A DNA stretch of 64,000 bases from Pricia antarctica (GTDB taxonomy: Bacteria; Bacteroidota; Bacteroidia; Flavobacteriales; Flavobacteriaceae), in NCBI GenBank assembly GCA_011050085.1, contig DRGL01000028.1:1-64000 (forward strand), read 5' to 3'. The notes beneath the pieces are model-generated. The model ran no database searches, was not told the origin of the DNA, and worked only from the letters and a program-made list of their open reading frames with translations. Positions 9,327 through 18,334 of the stretch are shown piece after piece; position 1 is the stretch's first letter; each line of letters starts with the position of its first letter. A program made the translations under genes and the position numbers.

Positions 9327-10649
9327 TCACTGCTCATTTCCTTCGCCGGGCAAATAATCGATTACTACGCGTTGGTTCGGATTGAGATATTTTTTGGCAA
9401 CTTTCTGCATTTCTTCCCGGGTAACGGAACGATAAATGTCAATTTCTTTATTTATTAATTCGGTATCGCCGTACAACAGATAATACGTGGCCAATGAACC
9501 GGCTATGCCTTCTACACTGCTGTTTGCATTAACAAATCGGCTCTCGAATTTATTCTGTAGCTTTTGATAATCTTTTTCTGATATCAAACTATCGCGCACC
9601 TTGGCAATTTCTTCTTCAATTTCGGTGTTCAAGGTGCTTAACGGGGTTTCGCCCACCGGAAGCGTAAATACCAGGTACATGCCATAATCTTCTTGGGCGA
9701 TATTATAGGCGCCTACCTGAAGCGCCTGTTTTTGATCATCCACCATTTTTTTATAGAGTTTCGAGCTTTTGCCATCGCTTAGATACGCTGATATCATATC
9801 GAGAACGTAGGCGTCACGTTCTGTAAAACCAGGAGTGCGATAGGCTATTATACTCGCCGGAATTTGAATATTCGTATCGTATGCCTTGGCGTTGATTTCG
9901 GTGGTTATAGGCGTTTCCTTCGGATAATTCCGTACCACATCGGCTCCTTTTGGAATCGGGCCGAAGTAATCTTCTACCATTTTTTTAGTCTCCGATATAT
10001 CAATGTCTCCAGCAACGACCAGCACGGCATTGTTCGGAACATAATATTTTTTATTGTAGGCAACAACATCTTCTAGGGTCGCGGCATCCAAATCTTTCAT
10101 GTAGCCGATATTAGGGTCTTTATAAGGATGTTTTTCGAAAAGGTTTTCTGCTACCGTAAATAATAGCTGTCCGTAAGGTGAATTATCATAGCGCAATCTT
10201 TTCTCTTCCTTGACCACCTCGTTTTGGGTATCTATTCCTACCTGATCTATAATAGGATGCATCAACCGTTCAGACTCCATCCAAAGACCCAATTCGAGAT
10301 TATTTGATGGAAAGACCTCATAGTAATAAGTTCTGTCTTGTGAGGTATTTGCATTATTCTTTCCACCGTTCGAAGAGACGAGCTTGAACCAATCACCCCT
10401 CTCAATATTCTCGGTACCTTCAAAGAGAAGGTGTTCAAAAAAATGGGCAAAGCCAGTGCGACCTTCGGTACGATCTTTTCCACCAACATGATACATGACC
10501 GAAGTTGTTACTACCGGCGCGGTTTCATCTTGGTGAAGAATAACATGCAGCCCGTTGTCGAGATTATATTCTTCGTATGCCACCTCTTGGGCGGTGGCTA
10601 CCATGGCAGACAAAGTCAAGCTTAATCCTAATAGTATGGTGTTCTTCAT
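9327..10649 (-). CDS. M16 family zinc protease, exported, catalytic subunit
   Basis: A Sec signal peptide (MKNTILLGLSLTLSAMVATAQ) is followed by an M16 peptidase of 440 residues. The inverted zinc motif HFFEH is at residues 69-73 and the distal glutamate lies in VVKEEKRLRYDN, so the enzyme should be active. The second half is the M16_C domain with the substrate-binding GYxG-like region degenerate, as is usual when the partner subunit supplies it. It is the first gene of the operon; the inactive partner follows after 142 bp and an EEP protein after that. The pair probably degrades peptides in the periplasm or processes exported proteins. The substrate is not known. Confidence 0.9.
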   Translation of the reverse strand: MKNTILLGLSLTLSAMVATAQEVAYEEYNLDNGLHVILHQDETAPVVTTSVMYHVGGKDRTEGRTGFAHFFEHLLFEGTENIERGDWFKLVSSNGGKNNANTSQDRTYYYEVFPSNNLELGLWMESERLMHPIIDQVGIDTQNEVVKEEKRLRYDNSPYGQLLFTVAENLFEKHPYKDPNIGYMKDLDAATLEDVVAYNKKYYVPNNAVLVVAGDIDISETKKMVEDYFGPIPKGADVVRNYPKETPITTEINAKAYDTNIQIPASIIAYRTPGFTERDAYVLDMISAYLSDGKSSKLYKKMVDDQKQALQVGAYNIAQEDYGMYLVFTLPVGETPLSTLNTEIEEEIAKVRDSLISEKDYQKLQNKFESRFVNANSSVEGIAGSLATYYLLYGDTELINKEIDIYRSVTREEMQKVAKKYLNPNQRVVIDYLPGEGNEQ

Positions 10650-10807
10650 TTTGAATTTTTTTAATAGGTAGCATTTGTTTAAACGTCTACAAGATTATAC
10701 TTTTTTTCGGAGAACTGTCCCGGCCTTGATGCCTTTAACAAGAATTTTAGCCAATAGTTTCTTACATTTGAATAAATTGGATAACTTCCCTAAAAAAAAA
10801 TTCAATT

Positions 10808-11272
10808 ATGTTAAAGGAGTTTGCTCTACCCATACGATTCGGAATAGCGACAAGTGGTTCCCTTATTGCCTATTTTCTTGTTTTGTCGCTCTTTGATTTG
10901 CACACCAATGTTTTTTTTAGTCTTTTCAATGGTGTAATTACGGGGTTTGGAATTTACGAAGCTATCAAGTATTTCAGATTGAGCGAAAAATATAAGTTCA
11001 ATTATGGGAAGGGGTTCACAGCGGGCCTTGTGACCGGTTTTCTGGCAACCATTATATTTACTCTGTTTTTTACCTTGTATAGCACTGAAGTCAACCCCGA
11101 TTTTTTACAACAACTTACCACACAGTGGTTCAAAGATTTTAGGGATTTTGAAGCCATTGTATTCTTCACCGTGGCCATAATGGGGTTTGCATCTTCACTG
11201 GTTCTTACGCTTTCCTTTATGCAACTGTTCAAAACACCTCGAAAAGAGAAGAAAAAAATGGGCCAAATTTAA
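10808..11272 (+). CDS. DUF4199 domain membrane protein
   Basis: This 154-residue protein has four hydrophobic segments (about residues 10-28, 34-52, 72-92 and 118-140) and a basic C-terminal tail rich in lysine. The pattern, including the glycine-rich NYGKGFTAGLVTGF loop between the second and third segments, matches the DUF4199 family of Bacteroidota inner-membrane proteins, whose function is unknown. A TACATTTG element (10763-10770), similar to the -7 box of Bacteroidota promoters, lies 38 bp before the start. It precedes rplU but that gene has its own strong promoter, so the two are likely separate units. Confidence 0.75.
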   Translation: MLKEFALPIRFGIATSGSLIAYFLVLSLFDLHTNVFFSLFNGVITGFGIYEAIKYFRLSEKYKFNYGKGFTAGLVTGFLATIIFTLFFTLYSTEVNPDFLQQLTTQWFKDFRDFEAIVFFTVAIMGFASSLVLTLSFMQLFKTPRKEKKKMGQI

Positions 11273-11280
11273 GAATAGCG

Positions 11281-11311
11281 TTTGTGCATTAGCGATTTAG
11301 GTGTATATTTG
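11281..11311 (+). promoter_or_regulatory. Bacteroidota sigma-A promoter of rplU
   Basis: TTTG at 11281-11284 and TATATTTG at 11304-11311 are separated by exactly 19 bp, matching the Bacteroidota consensus TTTG-N19-TAnnTTTG. The -7 box is about 50 bp before the rplU start, which is reasonable for a ribosomal-protein operon with a leader. Confidence 0.75.
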
Positions 11312-11361
11312 CATCCGCTTATTGAAAAAATAAGTCGTAAATCAAACAAATACACATAATT

Positions 11362-12096
11362 ATGTATGCAATCGTAGAGATGGCAGGGCAGCAATTTAAA
11401 GTTGCGAAAGACCAAAAAGTGTATGTGCACCGTTTACAGACCGAAGAAGGCAAAAAGGTAACTTTTGGCAACGTACTTCTTACGGGTGACGGATCGGACA
11501 TCACTATAGGCGCCCCGGCTATAGACGGAGCTTCAGTTGAAGCTAAAGTCGTTAGACACCTCAGAGGTGACAAAGTAATCGTCTTTAAAAAGAAAAGACG
11601 TAAGGGATACCAGAAGAAAAACGGACACCGTCAATCTTTGACAGAAATCGTAATCGAAAGTATCGTTCTTAAAGGCGGGAAAAAAGCGGACAAGCAAACG
11701 GAAGCTAAAGACGAAAAGCCAGTAGCGAAGAAAGAGGCAGCTGAGAAAACGGTTGTAACAGCAGAGAAAGCGGCTCCCGTAAAAAAGGAAGCAGCTTCTA
11801 AGCCTAAAGCCGAAAAGTCGACAGCTAAGAAATCGTCTTCAAAAAAGGATGATTTAAAGAAAATCGAAGGCATCGGGCCTAAAACTGCAGAGGCGCTTGT
11901 GAGTGCCGATGTGAATACTTTCGCTAAGTTGGCGAAAATGGATCCCGAAAAAATCAAGGAAATTTTGACTGAAGCAAGTTCAAACTTGGCCCACTTAGAT
12001 CCAGGTACTTGGCCAACTCAAGCCCAAATGGCCGCTGATGGCAAATGGGATGAGCTGCAGAAGTGGCAAGACGAACTTGACGGAGGAAAAAAATAA
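11362..12096 (+). CDS. rplU: 50S ribosomal protein L21 with helix-hairpin-helix tail
   Basis: Residues 1-104 are a normal L21: it begins MYAIVEMAGQQFKV and has the typical basic segment with VFKKKRRKGYQKKNGHRQ and a final SIVLKG. L21 normally stops near there. Here about 60 residues of a low-complexity Lys/Ala/Glu linker (106-165) lead to a folded-looking domain (166-240) with the helix-hairpin-helix signature IEGIGPKTAEALV, followed by acidic, tryptophan-containing sequence. Such tails are, to my knowledge, known in L21 of Flavobacteriia. The domain could bind DNA or RNA or pack on the ribosome surface; its role is open. rpmA follows 59 bp downstream, the standard L21-L27 order. Confidence 0.95.
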   Translation: MYAIVEMAGQQFKVAKDQKVYVHRLQTEEGKKVTFGNVLLTGDGSDITIGAPAIDGASVEAKVVRHLRGDKVIVFKKKRRKGYQKKNGHRQSLTEIVIESIVLKGGKKADKQTEAKDEKPVAKKEAAEKTVVTAEKAAPVKKEAASKPKAEKSTAKKSSSKKDDLKKIEGIGPKTAEALVSADVNTFAKLAKMDPEKIKEILTEASSNLAHLDPGTWPTQAQMAADGKWDELQKWQDELDGGKK

Positions 12097-12155
12097 GTAG
12101 CAATTTCGATACGTAGTTGCAGCGAAGAATTAGAAATTAAAAATTACGCACAGCC

Positions 12156-12416
12156 ATGGCACACAAAAAAGGAGTAGGTAGTTCGAAAAACGGTAGGGAT
12201 TCGGAATCAAAACGTTTGGGCGTTAAGATTTTCGGTGGTCAGGCCGCTATCGCCGGTAACATAATCGTTAGACAACGCGGTACGCGTCACAATCCCGGTG
12301 AGAATGTTTACCTTGGAAAAGACCATACACTACACGCCCGTATAGACGGACTTGTAAAATTCGAGAAGAAAGCTGGTGGAAAGTCTTTTGTTTCCATCGA
12401 GCCACTCGAGGCTTAA
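12156..12416 (+). CDS. rpmA: 50S ribosomal protein L27
   Basis: The 86-residue product begins [16 protein letters not shown] and contains [10 protein letters not shown] and the [11 protein letters not shown] segment of L27, a large-subunit protein whose N-terminal tail reaches the peptidyl transferase centre. There is no N-terminal extension of the kind that is cleaved off in Firmicutes. It is co-transcribed with rplU and followed by a strong terminator. Confidence 0.97.
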   Translation: MAHKKGVGSSKNGRDSESKRLGVKIFGGQAAIAGNIIVRQRGTRHNPGENVYLGKDHTLHARIDGLVKFEKKAGGKSFVSIEPLEA

Positions 12417-12438
12417 TCTTTTCTAAATAGTATCATAC

Positions 12439-12473
12439 AAAGACCTTTTCTCTTTTGAGAAGGTCTTTTTTTT
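12439..12473 (+). terminator. Rho-independent terminator of rplU-rpmA
   Basis: AAGACC and GGTCTT pair, continued by TTCTC with GAGAA around a small TTTT loop and one two-base bulge, followed by an uninterrupted run of eight T. It starts about 20 bp after the rpmA stop. Confidence 0.85.
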
Positions 12474-13083
12474 GTTTAATCTGCATTATCCATATTTGTA
12501 AGTGACAGCTTTAATTCCGTATTCATGCTTCCCGATCGATACGATTCCCTCTATGCTCAGAAATAGGATAGAGTAGTCAATGATTGTCAAGATTGATTCA
12601 GAGTTACGGCTGACCATACGGCTTCTTCTACCGTGCGACCTTACTTGCTTCTGAGGAAAGATTTTTGATGTAAAAACATTTAATTAATTTTCTGCTTTCT
12701 TATTTTCTCCAAAAAAAGCCATCGGTAAATACCCTAATAAACCTGCTTTGATGCGTATCGTTTTTGCTAGGGGATATTTTTATGGTTTATGATGGGTGAA
12801 AATGGAAAGCCTCGATACGGTGGATTCGTAACAGAGCCTAGCATATCATAATTGTGACCCTATGTTTATCAATCGGTTGTTAGTTTACGTATGAAAAAAA
12901 TAAGCATAGGTTGACTAGTAGTATACTATAAATGCTAAATGTTAGTCGAGAACCAACTCTATTTTTGGCTTACGTTGAGTTCTATAAATACCATTTGGTT
13001 AATCGCAGATTATTAAACAAATTTATTTAGCTTACAACGGTTATTCTGCCCTTTTACTATTGGAGACTTGAACTTATAAATCA
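12474..13083. other. Gene-free stretch between rpmA and ahcY
   Basis: About 600 bp between two convergent terminators. All frames are broken by frequent stops, and I find no tRNA, no long inverted repeat and no recognisable gene remnant. It may simply be spacer, or hold a small RNA that cannot be seen by eye. Confidence 0.5.
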
Positions 13084-13117
13084 TAAAAAAAACCCTTGAC
13101 CAATAGGGCAAGGGTTT
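13084..13117 (-). terminator. Rho-independent terminator of ahcY
   Basis: Read on the minus strand, AAACCCTTG pairs with CAAGGGTTT across a nine-base loop and is followed by a run of T. It lies about 34 bp beyond the ahcY stop. Confidence 0.85.
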
Positions 13118-13150
13118 CAATTCTATTAAACCTGTAGGTAGGTCTAAAAT

Positions 13151-14467
13151 TTAATATCTGTAATATTCTGGCTTGAAAGGGCCTTTGACTTCAACACCGA
13201 TATACTCCGCTTGATAGGGTTTAAGTTCCGTAAGCTCGGCATCTAAACGTGATAAATGCAATTCCGCTACTTTTTCATCTAAGTGCTTAGGCAGCATATA
13301 AACTTCGTTGTCATAATTATCACTGTTCTTCCAAAGTTCGATTTGCGCCAAGGTTTGATTCGTAAACGAGTTGCTCATTACGAAACTTGGGTGACCTGTA
13401 GCGCAGCCCAAATTGACCAATCGCCCTTCGGCAAGAATAATGATGTCTTTACCGTCGATCGTATATTTATCTACTTGTGGTTTGATTTCGTCTTTGGTAT
13501 CGCCGTAATTTTTATTCAACCAAGCCATATCGATCTCATTGTCAAAATGCCCGATATTGCATACAATGACCTTATCCCGCATTACCTTGAAATGTTCTGG
13601 ACGAATGATGTCTTTGTTCCCCGTAGTGGTTATTACAATATCTGCCTTCTCAACTACATTCTCTAGCCTTTTTACTTCAAAACCGTCCATACAGGCCTGA
13701 AGCGCGCATATAGGATCGATTTCGGTAACGGTTATAATGGCACCTGCTCCTTTGAACGATGCTGCAGTGCCTTTTCCGACATCACCATAACCACAAACGA
13801 CCACTTTCTTTCCGGCAAGCATCGTATCGGTCGCGCGGCGAATGGCATCCACCGCACTTTCGCGGCATCCAAATTTATTATCGAATTTGGATTTTGTGAC
13901 AGAATCGTTCACATTTATGGCGGGCATCGGTAATGTCCCTTTTTTCACACGTTCATATAATCGGTGAACGCCTGTAGTAGTCTCTTCGGATAATCCTTTA
14001 ATAGCTCCCGCTAGCTCGGGATAATCATCCAATACCATATTCGTGAGATCACCACCGTCATCCAAAATCATGTTTAAAGGTTCGCGATCTTCGCCAAAGA
14101 ACAAGGTTTGCTCTATACACCAATTGAACTCTTCTTCATTCATACCTTTCCAAGCATAAACAGGTATCCCTGCTGCGGCAATAGCTGCTGCGGCGTGATC
14201 TTGTGTCGAAAAGATATTACACGAACTCCACGTAACATCTGCACCAAGGGCTACCAAAGTTTCGATGAGCACAGCCGTCTGTATGGTCATATGAAGGCAT
14301 CCGGCGATACGCGCCCCCTTCAAAGGTTGCTCTTTGCCATATTCTTCACGCAGTGCCATCAGTCCGGGCATCTCAGCTTCGGCCAGATCAATTTCTTTTC
14401 TTCCCCAATCGGCCAAAGCGATATCCTTCACCTTATAAGGTACAAATGCAATAGTTTTCGTTTCCAT
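13151..14467 (-). CDS. ahcY: Adenosylhomocysteinase
   Basis: The 438-residue enzyme hydrolyses S-adenosylhomocysteine to adenosine and homocysteine, recycling the by-product of methyl transfer. It has the NAD-binding [13 protein letters not shown], the substrate lysine region [20 protein letters not shown] and the C-terminal PFKPEYYRY in which Lys and Tyr reach into the neighbouring subunit. Length and motifs are normal. It is a single-gene unit on the minus strand, closed by its own terminator. Its leader contains a six-base hairpin (14497-14512, CCCCTT/AAGGGG), too small for me to call a riboswitch. Confidence 0.97.
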   Translation of the reverse strand: METKTIAFVPYKVKDIALADWGRKEIDLAEAEMPGLMALREEYGKEQPLKGARIAGCLHMTIQTAVLIETLVALGADVTWSSCNIFSTQDHAAAAIAAAGIPVYAWKGMNEEEFNWCIEQTLFFGEDREPLNMILDDGGDLTNMVLDDYPELAGAIKGLSEETTTGVHRLYERVKKGTLPMPAINVNDSVTKSKFDNKFGCRESAVDAIRRATDTMLAGKKVVVCGYGDVGKGTAASFKGAGAIITVTEIDPICALQACMDGFEVKRLENVVEKADIVITTTGNKDIIRPEHFKVMRDKVIVCNIGHFDNEIDMAWLNKNYGDTKDEIKPQVDKYTIDGKDIIILAEGRLVNLGCATGHPSFVMSNSFTNQTLAQIELWKNSDNYDNEVYMLPKHLDEKVAELHLSRLDAELTELKPYQAEYIGVEVKGPFKPEYYRY

Positions 14468-14570
14468 CTTCTTTTTATTTTTTACTTTCGTTACCGCCCC
14501 TTGTTAAAGGGGAATGTGTTTGGACTAGAATCCAATCCTTGCGAAGATATTAAATAAGGATATAATTCCC

Positions 14571-15206
14571 ATGCCACTTTACAAGACATTAACGGTTACC
14601 CCTGACATCACGATTTACATCTGGAAGGTGATAGAATCGGAGTCTGAACTTTCGGAAGGAATCAAGTTAACGCCCCATTGTCAAAAAAGGATTGATGGTA
14701 TGAGGTCTGAACTGCATCGCAGGGCATTTTTGAGCATTCGGCATTTGATGGCCGAAGCGGGTTATGTAGATCATGACCTTTACTACGATGAGGCGGGGAA
14801 GCCTCACTTAAAGGATGGCAACAAAATTTCCATCACACATTCAAATCATTTTACGGGGATAATAGTCAGTTCTAAGAACGAAGTGGGCATAGATATCGAA
14901 AAGCAGCGAGAAAAAATTCTCCGCATCGCGCACAAATTTACTCCCATCGAAGAATATAGCACCATAGCCAATACGGATGCGCTAATTAGAAAGTTGACCA
15001 TTGTTTGGGGCGCCAAGGAGTCATTGTATAAAATCTACGCCGAACCTGGCCTTAGCTTTATGCATCACATTAACGTAAAGGATTTCTCGTTTGAGGATGA
15101 AAGTACCACTGCCGAAATTTTGTACCACGGTGATACGTCATCCTTCGCTATCTCCTTTTTGGAGTTTGATAGCTTTACCTGTGTTTATGGCATAGGCCAA
15201 TCTTAA
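14571..15206 (+). CDS. 4'-phosphopantetheinyl transferase superfamily protein
   Basis: The 211-residue protein has the two magnesium-binding motifs of Sfp/AcpS-type transferases: VGIDIEKQ at about residues 105-112 and WGAKESLYK at about 148-156. Such enzymes move the phosphopantetheine arm of coenzyme A onto a serine of acyl or peptidyl carrier proteins. No carrier-protein gene is nearby, so it may serve the general fatty-acid ACP or a secondary-metabolite system elsewhere. It is divergent from ahcY and begins a plus-strand run in which the next three genes are 26 bp apart or overlap, suggesting one operon. Confidence 0.88.
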   Translation: MPLYKTLTVTPDITIYIWKVIESESELSEGIKLTPHCQKRIDGMRSELHRRAFLSIRHLMAEAGYVDHDLYYDEAGKPHLKDGNKISITHSNHFTGIIVSSKNEVGIDIEKQREKILRIAHKFTPIEEYSTIANTDALIRKLTIVWGAKESLYKIYAEPGLSFMHHINVKDFSFEDESTTAEILYHGDTSSFAISFLEFDSFTCVYGIGQS

Positions 15207-15232
15207 ATTACTTTCTTAAAGATTAGAATCCA

Positions 15233-15493
15233 ATGGAAATATCAGTAGAACTAACATTTTCACCCTTACAAGACGATTTTGAAGAACATATTATAAACTT
15301 CATCAAAAAACTCAGGAATTCTGGTCTGACAATTTTAGAAAATCCGCTTAGCACACAAGTCTATGGCGAGTATGATGCCGTTATGAACGTATTGAATACA
15401 GAAATTAAAACGGCATTTGAATTGATGGACAAAGGCTTGCTCTATCTCAAAATCGTGAAATCGGATCGTAGCGCGTATGAACCCCATTTTTGA
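15233..15493 (+). CDS. MTH1187/YkoF-like (thiamine-binding) family protein
   Basis: This 86-residue protein has the look of the MTH1187/YkoF alpha-beta sandwich: it starts with a strand MEISVELTFSPLQ, has the LENPLSTQVYGEYDAVMNVL segment and a final VKSDRSAYEPHF. Members bind hydroxymethylpyrimidine or thiamine (YkoF of Bacillus) or have no known ligand. The gene overlaps the following PnuC-type transporter by 17 bp, which argues that the two work together on a small vitamin-like molecule. The family call is from pattern memory; thiamine binding is an inference from relatives. Confidence 0.7.
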   Translation: MEISVELTFSPLQDDFEEHIINFIKKLRNSGLTILENPLSTQVYGEYDAVMNVLNTEIKTAFELMDKGLLYLKIVKSDRSAYEPHF

Positions 15494-16115
15494 TTGGATC
15501 TTTGCACAGTACGAAGGCACGGCGGTTTATTTGGTTGTTCTTGAAATCATAGCTGTTTTTTTCGGATTTTTAAGTGTTTGGTATTCCAAGAAAGAGAATA
15601 TCCTTGTTTTTCCCACCGGTATTATCAGTACGGCGATATTTGTATATATCCTTTTGTTGTTCGGGCTTTTGGGCGATATGCTCATCAATGCCTACTATTT
15701 TTTAATGAGTATCTATGGCTGGTACGTCTGGACGCGCAAGGTTGATGACTCCCATTTTATTCCAATTACCGAAACGACATCCATAGAGAATAGACAATCC
15801 CTTATCCTATTTATATGCACAGTTCTTTTTGTTTGCGCCATATATCTCTATTTTGATAAATTCAATAGTTGGACGGCTTACGTTGATACATTGACCACGG
15901 CCATCTTTTTTGTGGGGATGTGGTTGATGGCCAAAAAGAAATTGGAAAATTGGGTATATTGGATTATCGGGGATATTATATCTGTTCCGTTATATTGGTA
16001 TAAAGGACTTATATTTACTTCGCTACAATACTTCTTGTTCACTATTATTGCCATCTTCGGTTATCTTGCATGGAAGAAAAGTTTAAACAAAAGTCCTCAA
16101 ACCTTATTAAGGTAG
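15477..16115 (+). CDS. PnuC-family vitamin transporter
   Basis: The 212-residue membrane protein has about seven hydrophobic segments and PnuC signatures: FLSVWYSKKENILVFPTG near residue 35, and NAYYFLMSIYGWYVWTRK near 70-87, where the WxxW pattern helps bind the substrate ring. PnuC transporters move nicotinamide riboside, riboflavin or thiamine (PnuT) by facilitated diffusion and rely on a kinase to trap the substrate inside. The gene overlaps both the MTH1187-like gene before it (17 bp) and the NadR-like kinase after it (46 bp), exactly the partner needed for trapping. The neighbours leave two options, nicotinamide riboside or thiamine; sequence alone does not decide. Confidence 0.85.
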   Translation: MNPIFDWIFAQYEGTAVYLVVLEIIAVFFGFLSVWYSKKENILVFPTGIISTAIFVYILLLFGLLGDMLINAYYFLMSIYGWYVWTRKVDDSHFIPITETTSIENRQSLILFICTVLFVCAIYLYFDKFNSWTAYVDTLTTAIFFVGMWLMAKKKLENWVYWIIGDIISVPLYWYKGLIFTSLQYFLFTIIAIFGYLAWKKSLNKSPQTLLR

Positions 16116-16639
16116 TACTGTTTGGTCCTGAATCAACAGGTAAGACCACCTTATCGGAACAGCTGGCCCGTCACTATCATACGGTTTGGGTACCGGAGTA
16201 TGCCCGAGAGTACCTCCAAAAAAAATGGAACGACGAGCGTAAGACCTGTGAACCTAGCGATTTACTACCCATTGCCGAGGGGCAGATGGGGTTAGAGAAC
16301 GAACTAACTAAAAAGGCCACGGATATTCTCATCTGCGATACCGACCTGCTTGAAACAAAGGTGTATTCGGAAGCATATTATATAGGGCATTGTGACCCCG
16401 TATTGGAAAAGCATGCACTTGAAAATACATATGACCTGTATCTGCTGACATATATAGACATGCCATGGGTGGGCGATGATTTGAGGGACAAACCCAATGA
16501 AAGGGAAAAAATGTTCGCCTATTTCAAAGAAACATTAGAGCTACATCATCGGAATTTTATTATATTGAAAGGCGATAAAAAAACACGGTTGCGAACGGCT
16601 ATTTCCGAAATAGATAAACTGATGCGGAAGCATACTTAA
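16070..16639 (+). CDS. NadR-like AAA-type kinase (ribosylnicotinamide kinase-like)
   Basis: The 189-residue protein opens with VVLFGPESTGKTTL, a Walker A loop in the form typical of the kinase domain of NadR, followed by VPEYAREYL and, mid-protein, ILICDTDLLETKVYSE. It lacks the N-terminal adenylyltransferase and helix-turn-helix domains of full NadR. NadR-type kinases phosphorylate nicotinamide riboside to NMN; relatives next to PnuT could act on other vitamins. The start lies 46 bp inside the PnuC gene, so translation is probably coupled. The C-terminus is short and basic. Confidence 0.8.
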   Translation: MEEKFKQKSSNLIKVVLFGPESTGKTTLSEQLARHYHTVWVPEYAREYLQKKWNDERKTCEPSDLLPIAEGQMGLENELTKKATDILICDTDLLETKVYSEAYYIGHCDPVLEKHALENTYDLYLLTYIDMPWVGDDLRDKPNEREKMFAYFKETLELHHRNFIILKGDKKTRLRTAISEIDKLMRKHT

Positions 16640-16758
16640 TAGCGGTCGGAGTTAACAGTCGAAAAGAAGGATGCTAGCATATTGATATTAAGATATTGAC
16701 AAGCTGATATACATCCCATTAAATTTGAAACAGAACCTGATACTTGAAATCGAGCACC

Positions 16759-18297
16759 ATGACATTAACGAAAAAGGATTTAGAGTTATTATCCAAAAAA
16801 GGAATATCCGAGAAAAAGGTACGCGACCAGATCGAAACCTTCAAAGAAGGTATTCCTTTTGTGCAACTTGAAAAGGCCGTTACGGTAGGGGAGGGTATTC
16901 TAAGGTTTACGCCCGAAGAGGAAAAAGAATTGATTCAACGCTTTGATAAGGCTAAGGCCGAAACAGACTTGCTTAAATTTGTACCTGCATCGGGAGCCGC
17001 CTCTCGAATGTTTCGGGCCCTTTTCAATTTTTTGGAAGATTACAATCCATCCGAAGAAAGTTTGAACGACTATTTAGAACGTACAAACGATACCGATATG
17101 AAAATCTTTTCAGAAGGCCTTTCCGATTTACCATTTTACACCATTGTAAACAATAGGATAAAAGGAGAGGCATCTTCCAAAGACGAAGAATTATATCTGT
17201 TTGTCAAAGAAATGATGTCGGATAACGCGCTGAACTACGGATTTTATCCTAAGGGTCTTTTACCGTTCCATAATTATGGGGATCATACCGAGACTCCATT
17301 CGAAGAACATCTAAAAGAAGCTTCGGTTTACGCGAAAACCGGCGACACCGCAAAATTACACTTTACTATCTCCGAACAACATGGTGATATGTTCAATAAA
17401 GAGTTTTCCGGATGTAAGGAAAGGGTATCGTCAAGCACACAGACTTCATTTAATGTAAGTTATTCGTATCAAAAACCATCTACCGACACTTTAGCCGTAG
17501 ATATGGATAACGAACCCTTTCGGTTAGAGGATGGTACTGTACTTTTCAGACCGGGTGGCCATGGAGCATTGATTGAAAACTTGAACGATCAAGATGCAGA
17601 CATTGTATTTATTAAAAATATCGATAACGTAACTGTACCTAGGTTCGCGGAAGTCGTTGTCAATAGTAAGAAAATTTTGGCGGGTGTATTGCTAAGGGTA
17701 CAGGAAAAAGCATTTGAATACGCAAGCCTTTTGGATAATGACGAGTTAAGTACTGGGCATTTGGAAGAAATCAAAAGCTTTCTGGTAGAAAAACTCAACG
17801 TAAAATTCTCAGACACCTATACAGGTTTCAATATCGGGCAACAAATAGAGATACTAAAGGATAAGATAAATAGACCTATTCGTGTATGCGGTATGGTAAA
17901 GAACGAGGGCGAACCCGGTGGAGGTCCGTTTTGGATAAGAGATGGAAAAGGCAATGTTTCGTTGCAAATTATAGAATCGGCCCAAATTAATATGGACGAT
18001 GCAGAACAAGCCGACATCCTCAATAATGCAACACACTTTAATCCGGTTGATTTGGTCTGCGGAATTAAAAATTATTCCGGTGAGAAGTATGACCTAATGA
18101 ACTTTGTGGACACTAAGCAAGGTTTTATAACAGGTAAGACCAAAGATGGAAGAGAACTAAAAGCTTTAGAGCTTCCAGGATTGTGGAACGGTGCTATGGC
18201 TTTTTGGAACACGATATTTGTAGAGGTGGCATTACAGACATTTAGTCCCGTAAAAACCGTTAATGACTTATTAAAACCCGTGCATCAAGTTAGATAA
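16759..18297 (+). CDS. DUF4301 family protein, nucleotidyltransferase-like
   Basis: I start at the ATG at 16759 (MTLTKKDLELLSKK); a TTG five codons earlier is less likely. The 512-residue protein matches DUF4301 of Bacteroidota. Two stretches recall sugar-1-phosphate nucleotidyltransferases: PASGAASRMFRALF near residue 77, in the position of the G-rich nucleotide loop, and LFRPGGHGALIENLN near residue 262, like the substrate loop of UDP-sugar pyrophosphorylases. A second half contains GEPGGGPFWIRDGKG. The biological role is unknown; a nucleotidyltransferase fold is my inference. A TAAATTTG box (16720-16727) suggests its own promoter. A strong terminator follows the gene. Confidence 0.75.
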   Translation: MTLTKKDLELLSKKGISEKKVRDQIETFKEGIPFVQLEKAVTVGEGILRFTPEEEKELIQRFDKAKAETDLLKFVPASGAASRMFRALFNFLEDYNPSEESLNDYLERTNDTDMKIFSEGLSDLPFYTIVNNRIKGEASSKDEELYLFVKEMMSDNALNYGFYPKGLLPFHNYGDHTETPFEEHLKEASVYAKTGDTAKLHFTISEQHGDMFNKEFSGCKERVSSSTQTSFNVSYSYQKPSTDTLAVDMDNEPFRLEDGTVLFRPGGHGALIENLNDQDADIVFIKNIDNVTVPRFAEVVVNSKKILAGVLLRVQEKAFEYASLLDNDELSTGHLEEIKSFLVEKLNVKFSDTYTGFNIGQQIEILKDKINRPIRVCGMVKNEGEPGGGPFWIRDGKGNVSLQIIESAQINMDDAEQADILNNATHFNPVDLVCGIKNYSGEKYDLMNFVDTKQGFITGKTKDGRELKALELPGLWNGAMAFWNTIFVEVALQTFSPVKTVNDLLKPVHQVR

Positions 18298-18334
18298 GCT
18301 ATGTGAAACTAGTAATGCATTGCCATTGTATCCA

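Noticed and set aside
11631-11957. 108-codon frame antisense to the L21 linker
   Set aside because: Its low-complexity Ser/Ala/Phe sequence is just the complement of the Lys/Ala/Glu linker.
14497-14512. Hairpin in the ahcY leader as a possible SAM or SAH riboswitch
   Set aside because: Only a six-base stem with a four-base loop; none of the conserved SAM or SAH aptamer segments is present.
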